Shown here: piece by piece, positions 51,558 through 60,675 of the stretch | Numbering within the stretch: position 1 is the stretch's first letter | How the letters are laid out: each line of letters starts with the position of its first letter | Assembly: GCA_947510165.1 (NCBI GenBank) | Contig: CANNSB010000006.1 | Span: forward strand, 1 to 64,000 | Length of the DNA stretch: 64,000 bases | Reading direction: 5' to 3' | Origin: an uncultured Clostridia bacterium | Lineage (GTDB): Bacteria > Bacillota > Clostridia > Oscillospirales > Ruminococcaceae | Notes under the pieces: model-generated | The model's input: the letters and a program-made list of their open reading frames with translations, nothing else | Told to the model about the DNA's origin: nothing | Database searches by the model: none | Translations under genes and position numbers: made by a program

Positions 51558-52817
51558 ATGAAAAGCAAATTATCTGAACTTATTAGGCCTAAAACTTTTG
51601 ATGATATAGTTGGTCAGGATCATATTATTGGAAAAGGAAAAGTTTTTAGGAATTTTTTAGATAAAGATAGGATAGCCAGCTTTATATTTTATGGACCATC
51701 AGGAGTTGGAAAGACTTCTTTATCAAAAGTTATTGCTATATCAGGAAAAAGAAAAATTTATTATTTAAATGGAACAGATTTATCAACATCAGAAATAAAG
51801 AGCATATTATTAGAGGTTGAACTAGATATATCCAAATCAGGAGCTATTATATATATAGATGAAATACAGTATTTAAATAAAAAACAACAGCAAACTTTAT
51901 TGAATTATATAGAAGAAGGAAAACTTAATTTAATAGCTTCAACAACAGAAAATCCACATATATGCATACATAAAGCTATAATTAGTAGATGTTTAATATT
52001 GGAGTTTAAACCTTTGAATGTTGATGATATAGCTAAAGTTTTAAAAAAATCTATTAAATATTTAAAAGAAGAAATGGAATTAGATATTGATATATCTGAT
52101 AAAGGAATACAAGATATAGCAATATATTCTTCTGGAGATATAAGAAAAGGTATAAATCTTTTGGATGTAGTTATAAATTCTTTAGATGAAAATATATATA
52201 ATATTTTAAAGATAGAAGATGAATATCTAAAAGATTTTTTGTCTGAAAATGGGTTTAGAGCTTGTGGAGGAGAGGATAATACATATAATCTTCTTTCTGC
52301 TTTTCATAAATCTATAAGAGGATCTGATGAAAATGCAGCATTATTGTATATGTCAAAGCTTTTAGAATTTTCGAAGATGGAAGATATAATAAGAAGATTG
52401 TTGGTTATATCTTGTGAGGATATTGGTATGGCGTATCCTAGAGCCATATGTATTGTTGAAAGTTGTATTAATTCTGCCCTTAAAGTTGGAATGCCAGAAG
52501 CTAGAATTATTTTATCACAAGCGGTAATATTTCTTTCTAATTGTCCAAAATCTAATAGTGTTTATCTAGCAATAAAACAAGCAATGTTGGATTCTAGTTC
52601 TATAGATATGTATAATATTCCAGAATACTTAAAGCATTTTCAATTTGGAGAAGATAAAAAGATATATAAATATCCGCATGATTATAAACAAAGTTTTATA
52701 GACCAAGAATATATGCCAAAAGGTTTTGAAGATAAAAAATACTATTATCCAAAAGATAATAGTGTAGAAAAAAAGATAAAAATGTTTATACAAAAAAAGA
52801 AGGTGGATTCTAATTAA
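51558..52817 (+). CDS. rarA: Replication-associated recombination protein A (RarA/MgsA)
   Basis: 419 residues. AAA+ clamp-loader-like ATPase: starts LIRPKTFDDIVGQDHI, Walker A FYGPSGVGKTSLS near residue 48, Walker B IIYIDEIQYLNKKQQ near 98, sensor 1 STTENP and arginine finger region SRCLILEFKPL. The C-terminal tetramerisation domain has FHKSIRGSDENAALLYM and SCEDIGMAYP. It acts at stalled replication forks. The last codons and stop lie in the terminator stem. Confidence 0.96.
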   Translation: MKSKLSELIRPKTFDDIVGQDHIIGKGKVFRNFLDKDRIASFIFYGPSGVGKTSLSKVIAISGKRKIYYLNGTDLSTSEIKSILLEVELDISKSGAIIYIDEIQYLNKKQQQTLLNYIEEGKLNLIASTTENPHICIHKAIISRCLILEFKPLNVDDIAKVLKKSIKYLKEEMELDIDISDKGIQDIAIYSSGDIRKGINLLDVVINSLDENIYNILKIEDEYLKDFLSENGFRACGGEDNTYNLLSAFHKSIRGSDENAALLYMSKLLEFSKMEDIIRRLLVISCEDIGMAYPRAICIVESCINSALKVGMPEARIILSQAVIFLSNCPKSNSVYLAIKQAMLDSSSIDMYNIPEYLKHFQFGEDKKIYKYPHDYKQSFIDQEYMPKGFEDKKYYYPKDNSVEKKIKMFIQKKKVDSN

Positions 52818-52838
52818 TTAGAATCCACCTTCTTTTTT
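52793..52838. terminator. Bidirectional terminator, 23-bp palindrome
   Basis: Perfect palindrome centred at 52815/52816 with A6 and T6 ends. It ends rarA and the convergent tpx. Confidence 0.9.
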
Positions 52839-52855
52839 AAAAATTTATAAAATAT

Positions 52856-53347
52856 TTAGATATTTTTAGCTGCATCTAAAATTTTATCATAACTTGGATG
52901 ATTAGTTATTTCAGAAAGATATTCTGCAAAAACAACTTTATTATTAGCGTCTAAAACAAAACTAGCTCTAGTAGTTAAAGCAAGTTCTTCTATAAAAACA
53001 CCAATAGATTTAGATAGATCACGATTTTTATAATCAGATAGAACTTTAACATTGCTAATATTTGAAGCACCACACCATCTTGATTGTGCAAAAGGAAGAT
53101 CCATAGAGATAGTATAGCAAGTTATATTGTTTAGTTTAGAAACTTCATCATTAAAACGTTTAATTTCTTGATCACAAACAGGAGTATCTAAAGAAGGAAC
53201 AGCTATAACAATTTTTGCTCCTGATTCTTTAGTTATATCTAAACTTGAAAGATCGTTATTCACAATATCTTTAGAAGGAAATATATCACCAACGGAAAGT
53301 TGTAATCCGATTAAAGTTAAAGGGGCACCATTAAAAGTAACTTTCAT
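52856..53347 (-). CDS. tpx: Thiol peroxidase Tpx
   Basis: 163 residues, atypical 2-Cys peroxiredoxin. Peroxidatic Cys58 in SLDTPVCDQE and resolving Cys92 in SRWCGASN are both present. It reduces peroxides with thioredoxin in the cytoplasm. ATG after AAGGTGG. Monocistronic with an 84-nt leader from the predicted promoter. Confidence 0.96.
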   Translation of the reverse strand: MKVTFNGAPLTLIGLQLSVGDIFPSKDIVNNDLSSLDITKESGAKIVIAVPSLDTPVCDQEIKRFNDEVSKLNNITCYTISMDLPFAQSRWCGASNISNVKVLSDYKNRDLSKSIGVFIEELALTTRASFVLDANNKVVFAEYLSEITNHPSYDKILDAAKNI

Positions 53348-53430
53348 AGTTATTATCCACCTTATATTTATTATTTTATGTATATTTACAAATAAAATAT
53401 ACCAATTAAATATAGATAATATTAGTATAT

Positions 53431-53459
53431 ATTATGAATATAAAATAAATTAAGATCAA
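53431..53459 (-). promoter_or_regulatory. Candidate tpx promoter
   Basis: On the minus strand, TTGATC (53459-53454), 17 bp, CATAAT (53436-53431). Confidence 0.4.
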
Positions 53460-53599
53460 AATACAGGTTAATATTTTAACGAATTAGTTTATCTAAATAA
53501 ACTTGCTAAATAAATTATTAAAACTTTACAATGTTGTTTAAATATGCGATTATATCATAAGATATATTATGTATTTAAAATATAAGTATGGAGATTATT

Positions 53600-55138
53600 A
53601 TGATAAAAGATGTATTGTTTATATATATAGATAGATGGGAATTTTTTGTAGATTTAATGTGGGAGCATATAAATATCTCTTTAATAGCTATAACTATTTC
53701 ATCTATTTTAGGGATATTGATAGGTATAATTATTAGTCAATTTAGAAAAGTGTCTTCATTAATACTAGGGATAATAAATTTTACATATACTATTCCAGCA
53801 ATATCTATGTTAGGTTTTTTGATTCCTATATGGGGCATAGGAAACTCAAATGCAATTATTGCTCTTTCGATATATGGATTACTTCCAATGGTTAGGAATA
53901 CATATATCGGTATTACAAATATAGATAAGAAGATAATAGAAGCATCAATAGGAATGGGTAGCACAGAGTTTCAGTCATTGTATAAAATAAAGTTTCCACT
54001 TTCTATGCCTGTAATATTATCTGGTTTTAGAAATATGGTTATAATGACAATTTCTTTAACTGGTATAGCTTCGTTTGTAGGGGCAGGAGGTCTAGGAGTT
54101 GCAATATACAGGGGTATAACAACAAATAACTCTGCTATGACTATAGCCGGTAGTATAGCAGTGGCAAGTTTGGCGTTGGTGATTGATTTTTTAATAGGTA
54201 GAATTGAAAAATTTGCTTATAAAAGGAAGAAGATTAATAAAAAAGCTTTAATATTGTGGTTGTTAATACCTTTTATTGGACTTGCTGGATTTTTTTATTT
54301 TTCTATGGATAAAGAAAGTATAAATATAGCATCTAAGCCTATGACAGAACAACTTATTATTTCTGAAATTATAGGACAATTAATAGAAGATGAACTGGAT
54401 GTAAAAGTTAAAATAACTAAGGGAGTTGGTGGAGGAACTAGCAATATTCATCCTGCATTAATCAAAGGTGATTTTGATTTATATCCAGAATATACGGGAA
54501 CAAGCTGGGAATTTGTTTTAAAAGAAGAAGGGATGTTAGAGGAAGGTGAAGAGGGCTATAATAGATTGAAAGATTTATATGAAGAAAAGTTTGATCTTTC
54601 TTATATAGGTTTATATGGATTTAACAACAGTTATGGTTTGGCAATACGAAAAGAAATAGCAGAAAAATTTGATATAAAGACATATAGTGATCTTTCAAAA
54701 TTTTCAGAAAATCTCGTATATGGAGGAGAATATGATTTTTTTGAAAGAGAGGATGGATATAAAGGTTTATCAGATTTATATGGACTTAAGTTTAAAGATA
54801 TAGTTAATATAGATGTAGGATTAAAGTATGATGCGATGAATTATAAAGATATTGATGTTATGAATGTTTTTACAACTGATGGACAGATAAGTAGGGGAGA
54901 TATAGTTATATTAGAAGATGATAAATCATTTTTTCCAAAATATTATGCAGGAACAGTTGTACGAAGAGATATACTAGAAAAGCATCCAAGATTAGAAGAA
55001 GTTTTATTACTTTTAGAAGGTATAATAGATGATGAAACTATGTCTAATCTAAATTATAAAGTTGAGATAGAAAAAATGGATGAAAAAATTGTAGCAATGG
55101 AATTTTTAAAAGAAAAAGGGCTTATAAAGGTGAAATAA
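53600..55138 (+). CDS. Glycine betaine/choline-type ABC transporter, fused permease and substrate-binding protein (OpuF-like)
   Basis: 512 residues. The permease half (about 1-215) has five or six helices and the binding-protein-dependent loop EASIGMGSTEFQSLYKIKFPLSMPVILSGFRN near residue 105-135. A further helix (about 222-242) links to an extracellular OpuAC-type binding domain (about 250-512) with KPMTEQLIISEIIGQLIE, DLYPEYTGT and YGLAIRKE. The fused arrangement means one polypeptide gives both translocation path and ligand capture. It imports compatible solutes, probably a betaine or choline. ATG 53600 follows GGAG; the ATG at 53588 precedes that site. Overlaps the ATPase gene by one base. 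Confidence 0.93.
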   Translation: MIKDVLFIYIDRWEFFVDLMWEHINISLIAITISSILGILIGIIISQFRKVSSLILGIINFTYTIPAISMLGFLIPIWGIGNSNAIIALSIYGLLPMVRNTYIGITNIDKKIIEASIGMGSTEFQSLYKIKFPLSMPVILSGFRNMVIMTISLTGIASFVGAGGLGVAIYRGITTNNSAMTIAGSIAVASLALVIDFLIGRIEKFAYKRKKINKKALILWLLIPFIGLAGFFYFSMDKESINIASKPMTEQLIISEIIGQLIEDELDVKVKITKGVGGGTSNIHPALIKGDFDLYPEYTGTSWEFVLKEEGMLEEGEEGYNRLKDLYEEKFDLSYIGLYGFNNSYGLAIRKEIAEKFDIKTYSDLSKFSENLVYGGEYDFFEREDGYKGLSDLYGLKFKDIVNIDVGLKYDAMNYKDIDVMNVFTTDGQISRGDIVILEDDKSFFPKYYAGTVVRRDILEKHPRLEEVLLLLEGIIDDETMSNLNYKVEIEKMDEKIVAMEFLKEKGLIKVK

Positions 55139-55854
55139 TGAATATAATAGAGTTTAAAAATATTTATAAAAGCTATAATCAAAATATAGTTTTGGAAAAT
55201 TTTAGTTTAAATATAGAAAAAGGGGAATTTATAACCGTAATTGGAAGTTCTGGATCTGGAAAAACTACAGTTTTAAAATTAATAAATGGTTTAATAACAC
55301 CGGATAAAGGAGAAATATTAATAGATAATCAAAGTATAGAAAAGATTGATAAAATAAAATTAAGAAGAAAGATAGGTTATGTAATCCAAGGTATAGGATT
55401 ATTTCCACATCTAAGTGTTAAAAAAAATATAAACTATGTCCTAGAGTTAGGTGGAAAGTCTTTAAACGAAGTAGATTTAAATATTTTGATAGAAAAAATG
55501 GGTTTAGAAAAAAAAATGATGGACAGGTTCCCAGATGAATTAAGTGGGGGACAACAACAAAGGGTAGGGATTGCAAGAGCGGTTGCTGCAAATCCAGATA
55601 TCTTATTGATGGATGAGCCTTTTGGAGCAGTCGATGATATAACAAGAAAATCTTTACAAAAAGAAATAAAGATAATTCATAAAAACTTAGGTATAACAAT
55701 ATTTTTTATAACCCATGATATTAGGGAAGCTTTAAAATTAGGAAGCAAAGTTTTGATTATGGATAAAGGAGAGATACATCAATATAGCACACCAGATAAT
55801 ATTAGAGAAAATCCTAAAACTAAATTTGTTAAACAGTTAGTAGGGATAATTTAA
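55138..55854 (+). CDS. OpuCA-type ABC transporter ATP-binding protein
   Basis: 238 residues. Walker A GSSGSGKTTVLKLI near residue 36, Q-loop GYVIQGIGLFPHLSV, signature LSGGQQQRVGIARA near 135, Walker B ILLMDEPFGAVDD and H-loop FITHD. It ends right after the core and lacks the C-terminal CBS pair used for ionic-strength sensing in OpuA-type ATPases. It powers the fused permease encoded just upstream; its ATG shares the last base of that stop codon. Confidence 0.95.
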   Translation: MNIIEFKNIYKSYNQNIVLENFSLNIEKGEFITVIGSSGSGKTTVLKLINGLITPDKGEILIDNQSIEKIDKIKLRRKIGYVIQGIGLFPHLSVKKNINYVLELGGKSLNEVDLNILIEKMGLEKKMMDRFPDELSGGQQQRVGIARAVAANPDILLMDEPFGAVDDITRKSLQKEIKIIHKNLGITIFFITHDIREALKLGSKVLIMDKGEIHQYSTPDNIRENPKTKFVKQLVGII

Positions 55855-55874
55855 TTGGTTTTATTATAATTAAT

Positions 55875-55911
55875 AAAAAAAGATGTATAGAAATTTCTAT
55901 ACATCTTTTTT
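55875..55911 (+). terminator. Terminator of the compatible-solute operon
   Basis: AAAGATGTATAGAAA pairs with TTTCTATACATCTTT with no unpaired loop bases beyond the centre, followed by T6. Confidence 0.85.
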
Positions 55912-55931
55912 AAAAAATCATATAAAGGTTA

Positions 55932-55977
55932 TATTTATTGTATTTATTTTATAATAATATAATAAATACAATAAATA
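55932..55977. repeat. 17-bp perfect inverted repeat around a TATAAT box
   Basis: Arms 55932-55948 and 55961-55977 are exact complements, separated by 12 bp containing TATAAT (55950-55955). It ends 10 bp before the ATG of the following gene and overlaps its ribosome binding site region. It could be an operator or an mRNA hairpin. Confidence 0.6.
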
Positions 55978-55987
55978 GGGGAATTTT

Positions 55988-56671
55988 ATGATTGATTTAT
56001 CGCTTATAAAAATATTGATGCTAGATAATAAAAATAAAGAACAATACACAGCAATAGCTTATGATGGAAAGAATATGTATACGTCTTTTATAAATTTATC
56101 AAAAATTTATAAATTTGATATGATGGGAAGATATAAAGGAGATATACAAACTAAAAGATCTTATATATCTATCTGTTTTGATTATTATGAAAGATGTTTT
56201 TGGGGAGTGTCATTAGGACATTTTAAAACTATATATAAATTAGATGTATCTTTTAATGAAATAGGATATGTATATCTTCCATTTGGAGTTTGTGGTATAA
56301 CTAGTATAGGCTATAATGGAACTACAAACAGTTTATTATGTGGTGATTCTAATCAGATATATAATATATATAAAACTGGAGAAGTGTTTAATATAAACAA
56401 GATAAAGAAGAATGTATTTATCAATTCTCTTGGTGAATTGAATAATATATTATTAAAATCTATTAGTTATAGAGGGTCATGTTTTAGTATAATAAGTGTT
56501 ATAAATAAGGATTATGTATATAACAATATATGTTGTATGCCAACAGGAATATTATGCAAAGGTATTTTTGTAAATTATAATAAAAATAATACATTTAATT
56601 TAAATTTATTTGGATGTTGCGACAAAAAAAATGATTATTATATATTTAAATATAAGTGTATAGGTTTTTGA
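55988..56671 (+). CDS. Hypothetical protein, possible beta-propeller fragment
   Basis: 227 residues, not recognised. Repeated short strands read IAYDGKNMYTSF, IYKFDMMGRYKGD, ICFDYYERCFWGVS, IYKLDVSFNEIGYVY and ITSIGYNGTTNSLLCGDSNQIYNIY. Each is a beta hairpin ending in an aromatic-x-aromatic or FD/LD turn, reminiscent of YVTN/NHL-type propeller blades; about three or four blades would fit, too few for a closed propeller. No signal peptide; seven cysteines, most in the second half. ATG after AGGGGAA. It stands alone between two terminators with an inverted repeat over its promoter region. Confidence 0.7.
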   Translation: MIDLSLIKILMLDNKNKEQYTAIAYDGKNMYTSFINLSKIYKFDMMGRYKGDIQTKRSYISICFDYYERCFWGVSLGHFKTIYKLDVSFNEIGYVYLPFGVCGITSIGYNGTTNSLLCGDSNQIYNIYKTGEVFNINKIKKNVFINSLGELNNILLKSISYRGSCFSIISVINKDYVYNNICCMPTGILCKGIFVNYNKNNTFNLNLFGCCDKKNDYYIFKYKCIGF

Positions 56672-56678
56672 AATAAAA

Positions 56679-56702
56679 AAAAGAGAACTAAAGTTCTCTT
56701 TA
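56679..56702 (+). terminator. Terminator after the hypothetical gene
   Basis: AAAGAGAACT pairs with AGTTCTCTTT around a 2-nt loop, preceded by A8; the following T run is short. Confidence 0.7.
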
Positions 56703-57019
56703 AAAATGAAATAAAAGTTTTTATAAATTAGCATAAAAATGAAAACTTATAAATATAATTTTATTTTATATAAATATAATTGTTGAAAAATTATTGAATA
56801 TAAAGTATAGTCATATTTTAGTTAATTATATATTTAATAAAAAATATATAATTTATTGAATGGTAAATAATAAGGTAATATTTATTATTAAATTGCATTC
56901 AACAATTGATAATCTAATTTAAAATTAATTAATATAAGCTGTCATAATATACATCGGTCAAATAAAAGTATAATAAAGGGCAATTGATATTTATACTAAA
57001 ATATAAAATAGGAGATTTT
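56703..57019. other. 317-bp AT-rich intergenic region before the polysaccharide locus
   Basis: No ORF with a ribosome binding site is seen on either strand. It holds a promoter-like pair at 56783-56811 and a nested inverted repeat at 56856-56902: TTGAATG with CATTCAA outside and AATAATAA with TTATTATT inside. Otherwise nothing is evident. Confidence 0.6.
56783..56811 (+). promoter_or_regulatory. Candidate promoter of the polysaccharide locus
   Basis: TTGAAA (56783-56788), 17 bp, TATAGT (56806-56811). It would give a leader of about 200 nt before the first glycosyltransferase. Confidence 0.4.
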
Positions 57020-57859
57020 ATGGATTTAAGTGTTATTATTATAAACTATAATACAAAATCATTGACAGAAAAGACGATTGATCTATTTATACAAACTGTG
57101 GATAAAGATTTAAAATATGAGATAATTTTGGTGGATAATTCTAGTAAAAATGATGAAAAAATATTTAAAATTGATGGCGTTTTTAAAATTATAGATTCGG
57201 AAAATAATGGATTTGGTGCAGGATGTAATTTAGGGGTTAAAAATTCTATAGGAAGATATATATTATTTTTAAATTCTGATGTAGAGTTTAAAAATAATAA
57301 ATTATTAGAAGCTGTTAGATATATGGATAAAAATTTAGATGTTGGTATACTAGGTGGGAAGATGATTTTGCAAGATGGAAGTTTAGACCATGGATGCAAG
57401 AGGGGGTTTCCAACACCTTTTACATCTATTAGTTATTTTTTAAAGCTTGATAAAATATTTAAAAAATCTAAGATTTTTGGAAAATATAGGTTAACATATA
57501 TTCCAGATGATGAATTAAATTATGTTGATTGTGTTTCTGGGGGATTAATGGTTATGAAAAGAAGTGTCTATAATCAAATAGGTGGATTTGATGAAGATTA
57601 TTTCATGTATGGAGAAGATATTGATATATGCTATAGGGCTTGTCAAAAAGGATATAAAACTGTCTATTTTCCAGAAATAGTTGTGCTGCACCTTAAAGGA
57701 CAGAGTGGTTTAAATACAAAATCTAAAATAACTATAAAAAGATTTTATGATTCTATGCTTATATTTTATAAAAAAAATTATAAAAATAAATATAATATAT
57801 TCTTATATTATATTGTATATATTGGAATAAAATTAAAAAAATTAATAAGTAGTATATAG
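57020..57859 (+). CDS. GT2 glycosyltransferase, rhamnosyltransferase-like
   Basis: 279 residues. GT-A fold: starts LSVIIINYNTKSLTEKTI, then EIILVDNSSKND, NNGFGAGCNLGVK, FLNSDVEF (DxD-like metal site), VDCVSGGLMVMKRSVY, GGFDEDYFMYGEDIDICYR and a final short hydrophobic stretch. This layout is that of WcaE/RfbN-type rhamnosyltransferases. ATG 57020 after GGAGA; the upstream ATG at 56984 lies before that site. It probably adds rhamnose made by the rfb genes downstream to a lipid-linked wall polymer. Confidence 0.88.
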   Translation: MDLSVIIINYNTKSLTEKTIDLFIQTVDKDLKYEIILVDNSSKNDEKIFKIDGVFKIIDSENNGFGAGCNLGVKNSIGRYILFLNSDVEFKNNKLLEAVRYMDKNLDVGILGGKMILQDGSLDHGCKRGFPTPFTSISYFLKLDKIFKKSKIFGKYRLTYIPDDELNYVDCVSGGLMVMKRSVYNQIGGFDEDYFMYGEDIDICYRACQKGYKTVYFPEIVVLHLKGQSGLNTKSKITIKRFYDSMLIFYKKNYKNKYNIFLYYIVYIGIKLKKLISSI

Positions 57860-57867
57860 AGGTATAC

Positions 57868-58800
57868 ATGATAGATATATTGATGGCAACATATAATGGA
57901 GAAGATTATATAAAAGAGCAGATAAATTCTATATTAGATCAAAGTTTTCAAGAATTTAGATTAATTATATGTGATGATCAATCAGATGATAAAACATTTG
58001 AAATATTAAAAGAATATAAAAAAAACTATCCTAAAAAAATATATTTATATAAAAATATTGTAAGACAGGGAAGTGCAAAGAAAAATTTTATATCTATGTT
58101 TAAATATATAGAATCAGATTATATAATGTTTGCAGATCAAGATGATGTTTGGTTAAAAGATAAAATAAAAAATTCTTATGAATTGATTATAGCAAAAGAA
58201 TGTATATTAATAAAAAAATCTCCAATAATAATACATACTAATTTAAAAATTGTTAATCAAGATAAACTAGTAATTTCAGAAAGTTTTTATCAACATCAAA
58301 ATATATCTGCAAGTAAAAATAATTTTAAAAATATTCTTATTCAAAATATTTTTGTTGGTTGTACTATAATGATAAATAAAGAGATGGCGAATCTTGTAAA
58401 GGGTGTTTGTGATGATAGTAGAATAATAATGCATGATTGGATTATTGGAATTTTGGGAGTGGGATGTGGACATGCTTATTATATAGATACACCACAAATT
58501 TTGTACAGACAGCATAATAATAATTCTGTAGGAGCATCAAATCCCTATAAACTGAAAAAGCTTTTTAATCTGAAAAAACAATACAATAATATTAGGAATA
58601 CATTTTTTCAAGCTGAGTATGTAAAAGAAAAGTTTGGTGATATTTTTAATAAACAAGATAAAAAAATATTAAACATATATAGTAATTTCTGTTATAATAG
58701 TCGGTGGAAAAAAATGCATAGTACATTAAAGTATAAGTTATATAAGCAGGGTTTTATAAGAAGCGTTGCCCAATGTTTTATTATTTTAATATATGGATAA
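57868..58800 (+). CDS. GT2 glycosyltransferase, alpha-rhamnosyl or related
   Basis: 310 residues. MIDILMATYNGEDYIKEQINSILDQSFQEFRLIICDDQSDD is the RgpB-like N-terminus seen in pieces; ADQDDVWLKDKI supplies the metal-binding DxD, and HDWIIGILGVGCGHAYYID with YRQHNNNSVGA closes the acceptor side. Such enzymes add rhamnose in rhamnose-glucose polysaccharides and teichoic-like polymers. ATG after GAGGTA, nine bases after the first glycosyltransferase. The acceptor sugar is not predictable. Confidence 0.88.
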   Translation: MIDILMATYNGEDYIKEQINSILDQSFQEFRLIICDDQSDDKTFEILKEYKKNYPKKIYLYKNIVRQGSAKKNFISMFKYIESDYIMFADQDDVWLKDKIKNSYELIIAKECILIKKSPIIIHTNLKIVNQDKLVISESFYQHQNISASKNNFKNILIQNIFVGCTIMINKEMANLVKGVCDDSRIIMHDWIIGILGVGCGHAYYIDTPQILYRQHNNNSVGASNPYKLKKLFNLKKQYNNIRNTFFQAEYVKEKFGDIFNKQDKKILNIYSNFCYNSRWKKMHSTLKYKLYKQGFIRSVAQCFIILIYG

Positions 58801-58818
58801 AAAATTTAATACAAAAAG

Positions 58819-58847
58819 TTGTTTTTTAAATATTTATGTTGTATATT
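58819..58847 (+). promoter_or_regulatory. Candidate internal promoter before rfbA
   Basis: TTGTTT (58819-58824), 17 bp, TATATT (58842-58847), in the 100-bp gap between the second glycosyltransferase and rfbA. Confidence 0.4.
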
Positions 58848-58900
58848 ATACATAATGGAATTAGGGTATTTAATATTATAGAATAAGAGAGGTATATGAT

Positions 58901-59785
58901 ATGAAAGGAATAATTCTTGCTGGAGGAACAGGGACAAGACTATTTCCGTCAACTATTGCTTGTTCAAAACAAATGCTATCAGTATATGATAAACCTATGA
59001 TTTATTATCCTCTATCAGTTTTGATGTTATCAGGAATAAGAGAGATATTAGTTATTGTTACACAAAGAGATATAGAACTATTTAGATCTCTTTTAGGGGA
59101 TGGATCTAAATTAGGTATAAGTATAGAATATGCTGTTCAAGATAAGCCTAGGGGTCTTGCAGATGCGTTTATAGTTGGAGCTGATTTTATAGGATCAGAT
59201 AGTGTATGTTTAATTTTAGGTGATAATATATTTTATGGAGATAACTTTACAAAAAGGCTATCAAAAATTGCAAAAGATATTCAAGGTGGAGTTATATTTG
59301 GATATCATGTAACAAACCCAAATGAATTTGGTGTTGTAGAGTTTGATAAAAATGGTAAAGCTATATCAATAGAAGAGAAACCAATTGTTGCTAAATCAAA
59401 TTATGCTATACCGGGATTATATTATTATGATAATAATGTTGTAGAAATAGCTAAAAGTATAAAACCATCTGGAAGGGGAGAACTAGAGATAACATCTATC
59501 CATTCAGAATATCTCAAGCAAGGAAGATTGCAGGTTGAAATTTTCGGTAGAGGAACAGTTTGGTTGGATACAGGAAATCATAAAGATATGTTAGATGCCG
59601 CAATTTTTGTAGAAGCAATTCAAACAAGACAGGGTTTATATGTAGCGTGTTTAGAAGAGATAGCATATAGAAAAAAATATATAGATAAGAATAGACTTTT
59701 AGAATTAGGGGAGTCTTTAAAATCTACAGAATATGGAAAATATATTTTATCTATATCAAATGATAGTTTTATTGAAGGAGAATAG
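58901..59785 (+). CDS. rfbA: Glucose-1-phosphate thymidylyltransferase
   Basis: 294 residues. Nucleotidyltransferase signature GGTGTRLFPST at residue 8, then KQMLSVYDKPMIYYPL, LGDNIFYGD (metal Asp) and EEKP. It makes dTDP-glucose from glucose-1-phosphate and dTTP, the first step to dTDP-L-rhamnose, and is usually feedback-inhibited by that product. ATG after GAGAGGTA. First of four consecutive rhamnose genes in the order rfbA-rfbD-rfbB-rfbC. Confidence 0.97.
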   Translation: MKGIILAGGTGTRLFPSTIACSKQMLSVYDKPMIYYPLSVLMLSGIREILVIVTQRDIELFRSLLGDGSKLGISIEYAVQDKPRGLADAFIVGADFIGSDSVCLILGDNIFYGDNFTKRLSKIAKDIQGGVIFGYHVTNPNEFGVVEFDKNGKAISIEEKPIVAKSNYAIPGLYYYDNNVVEIAKSIKPSGRGELEITSIHSEYLKQGRLQVEIFGRGTVWLDTGNHKDMLDAAIFVEAIQTRQGLYVACLEEIAYRKKYIDKNRLLELGESLKSTEYGKYILSISNDSFIEGE

Positions 59786-59788
59786 TAG

Positions 59789-60664
59789 TTGAATATATAT
59801 GTAATAGGAAGTAATGGACAATTAGGAAACGAGATTAGAAGTATATATGAAAAAAATAAATCTGAAATAGGATTAGTTGAATTTAATTTAAAAGAAAATA
59901 AATTTATATTTTTAGATAAAGAGGATATAGATATTTGTAAAATTGAGAATATATACGAAGTATTTGAAAAAGAAAATCCAGATGTCATAATAAATTGTGC
60001 TGCGTATACAAATGTCGATAATTGTGAAACAGATATAGATATGGCTTTTAAAGTTAATGCGATAGGAAGCAAAAATTTGGCTATAGCAGGAGAAAAATAT
60101 AATTCTAAGTTGATACATGTATCAACTGATTATGTTTTTTCAGGAGATGGAGAAGTTCCATATAGAGAATATGATATAACTATACCTAGTAGCGTTTATG
60201 GAAAAACAAAACTAATGGGAGAGGAATATGTAAAACAATTTAGTAGTAGATATTTTATTGTACGAACAGCATGGTTATACGGATATATAGGAAATAATTT
60301 TGTAAAAACTATAATGAAAATTTCAAAAGAAAAAGAAGAGATAAAGGTAGTAGATGATCAAAGAGGAAATCCAACAAATGCAAATGATTTAGCCCATCAT
60401 ATAATTGGATTAGTGGGAACTGAAAATTATGGAATTTATCATTGTGTAGGTAAAGGTGAATGTAGTTGGTATGATTTTGCAAAAGAAATAGTTGAGCAGA
60501 GTGGAATATCATGTAAAGTTCATCCATGCACTACAGAAGAATATCCAAGACCAGCTAAAAGACCTTCTTATTCTTGTTTAGATAATATGATGTTTAGATC
60601 AACTATTGGAGATAGTATGAGAGATTGGAAGATTGCTTTAAAAGATTTTATAAGTAAAATATAG
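59789..60664 (+). CDS. rfbD: dTDP-4-dehydrorhamnose reductase
   Basis: 291 residues. SDR fold: GSNGQLGNE near residue 7, NCAAYTNVDNCE near 69, STDYVFSG near 105 and the catalytic YGKTKLMGE near 130 (YxxxK). DQRGNPT and the C-terminal RPSYSCLDN motif follow, typical of RmlD. It carries out the last step, NADPH reduction to dTDP-L-rhamnose. TTG start after GGAGAATAG, three bases after rfbA. Confidence 0.97.
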   Translation: MNIYVIGSNGQLGNEIRSIYEKNKSEIGLVEFNLKENKFIFLDKEDIDICKIENIYEVFEKENPDVIINCAAYTNVDNCETDIDMAFKVNAIGSKNLAIAGEKYNSKLIHVSTDYVFSGDGEVPYREYDITIPSSVYGKTKLMGEEYVKQFSSRYFIVRTAWLYGYIGNNFVKTIMKISKEKEEIKVVDDQRGNPTNANDLAHHIIGLVGTENYGIYHCVGKGECSWYDFAKEIVEQSGISCKVHPCTTEEYPRPAKRPSYSCLDNMMFRSTIGDSMRDWKIALKDFISKI

Positions 60665-60675
60665 GAGATGTTATT

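Noticed and set aside
53348-53599. Hidden gene in the 250-bp gap before the OpuF-like operon
   Set aside because: No ORF with a ribosome binding site on either strand; only a candidate tpx promoter and short AT-rich dyads.
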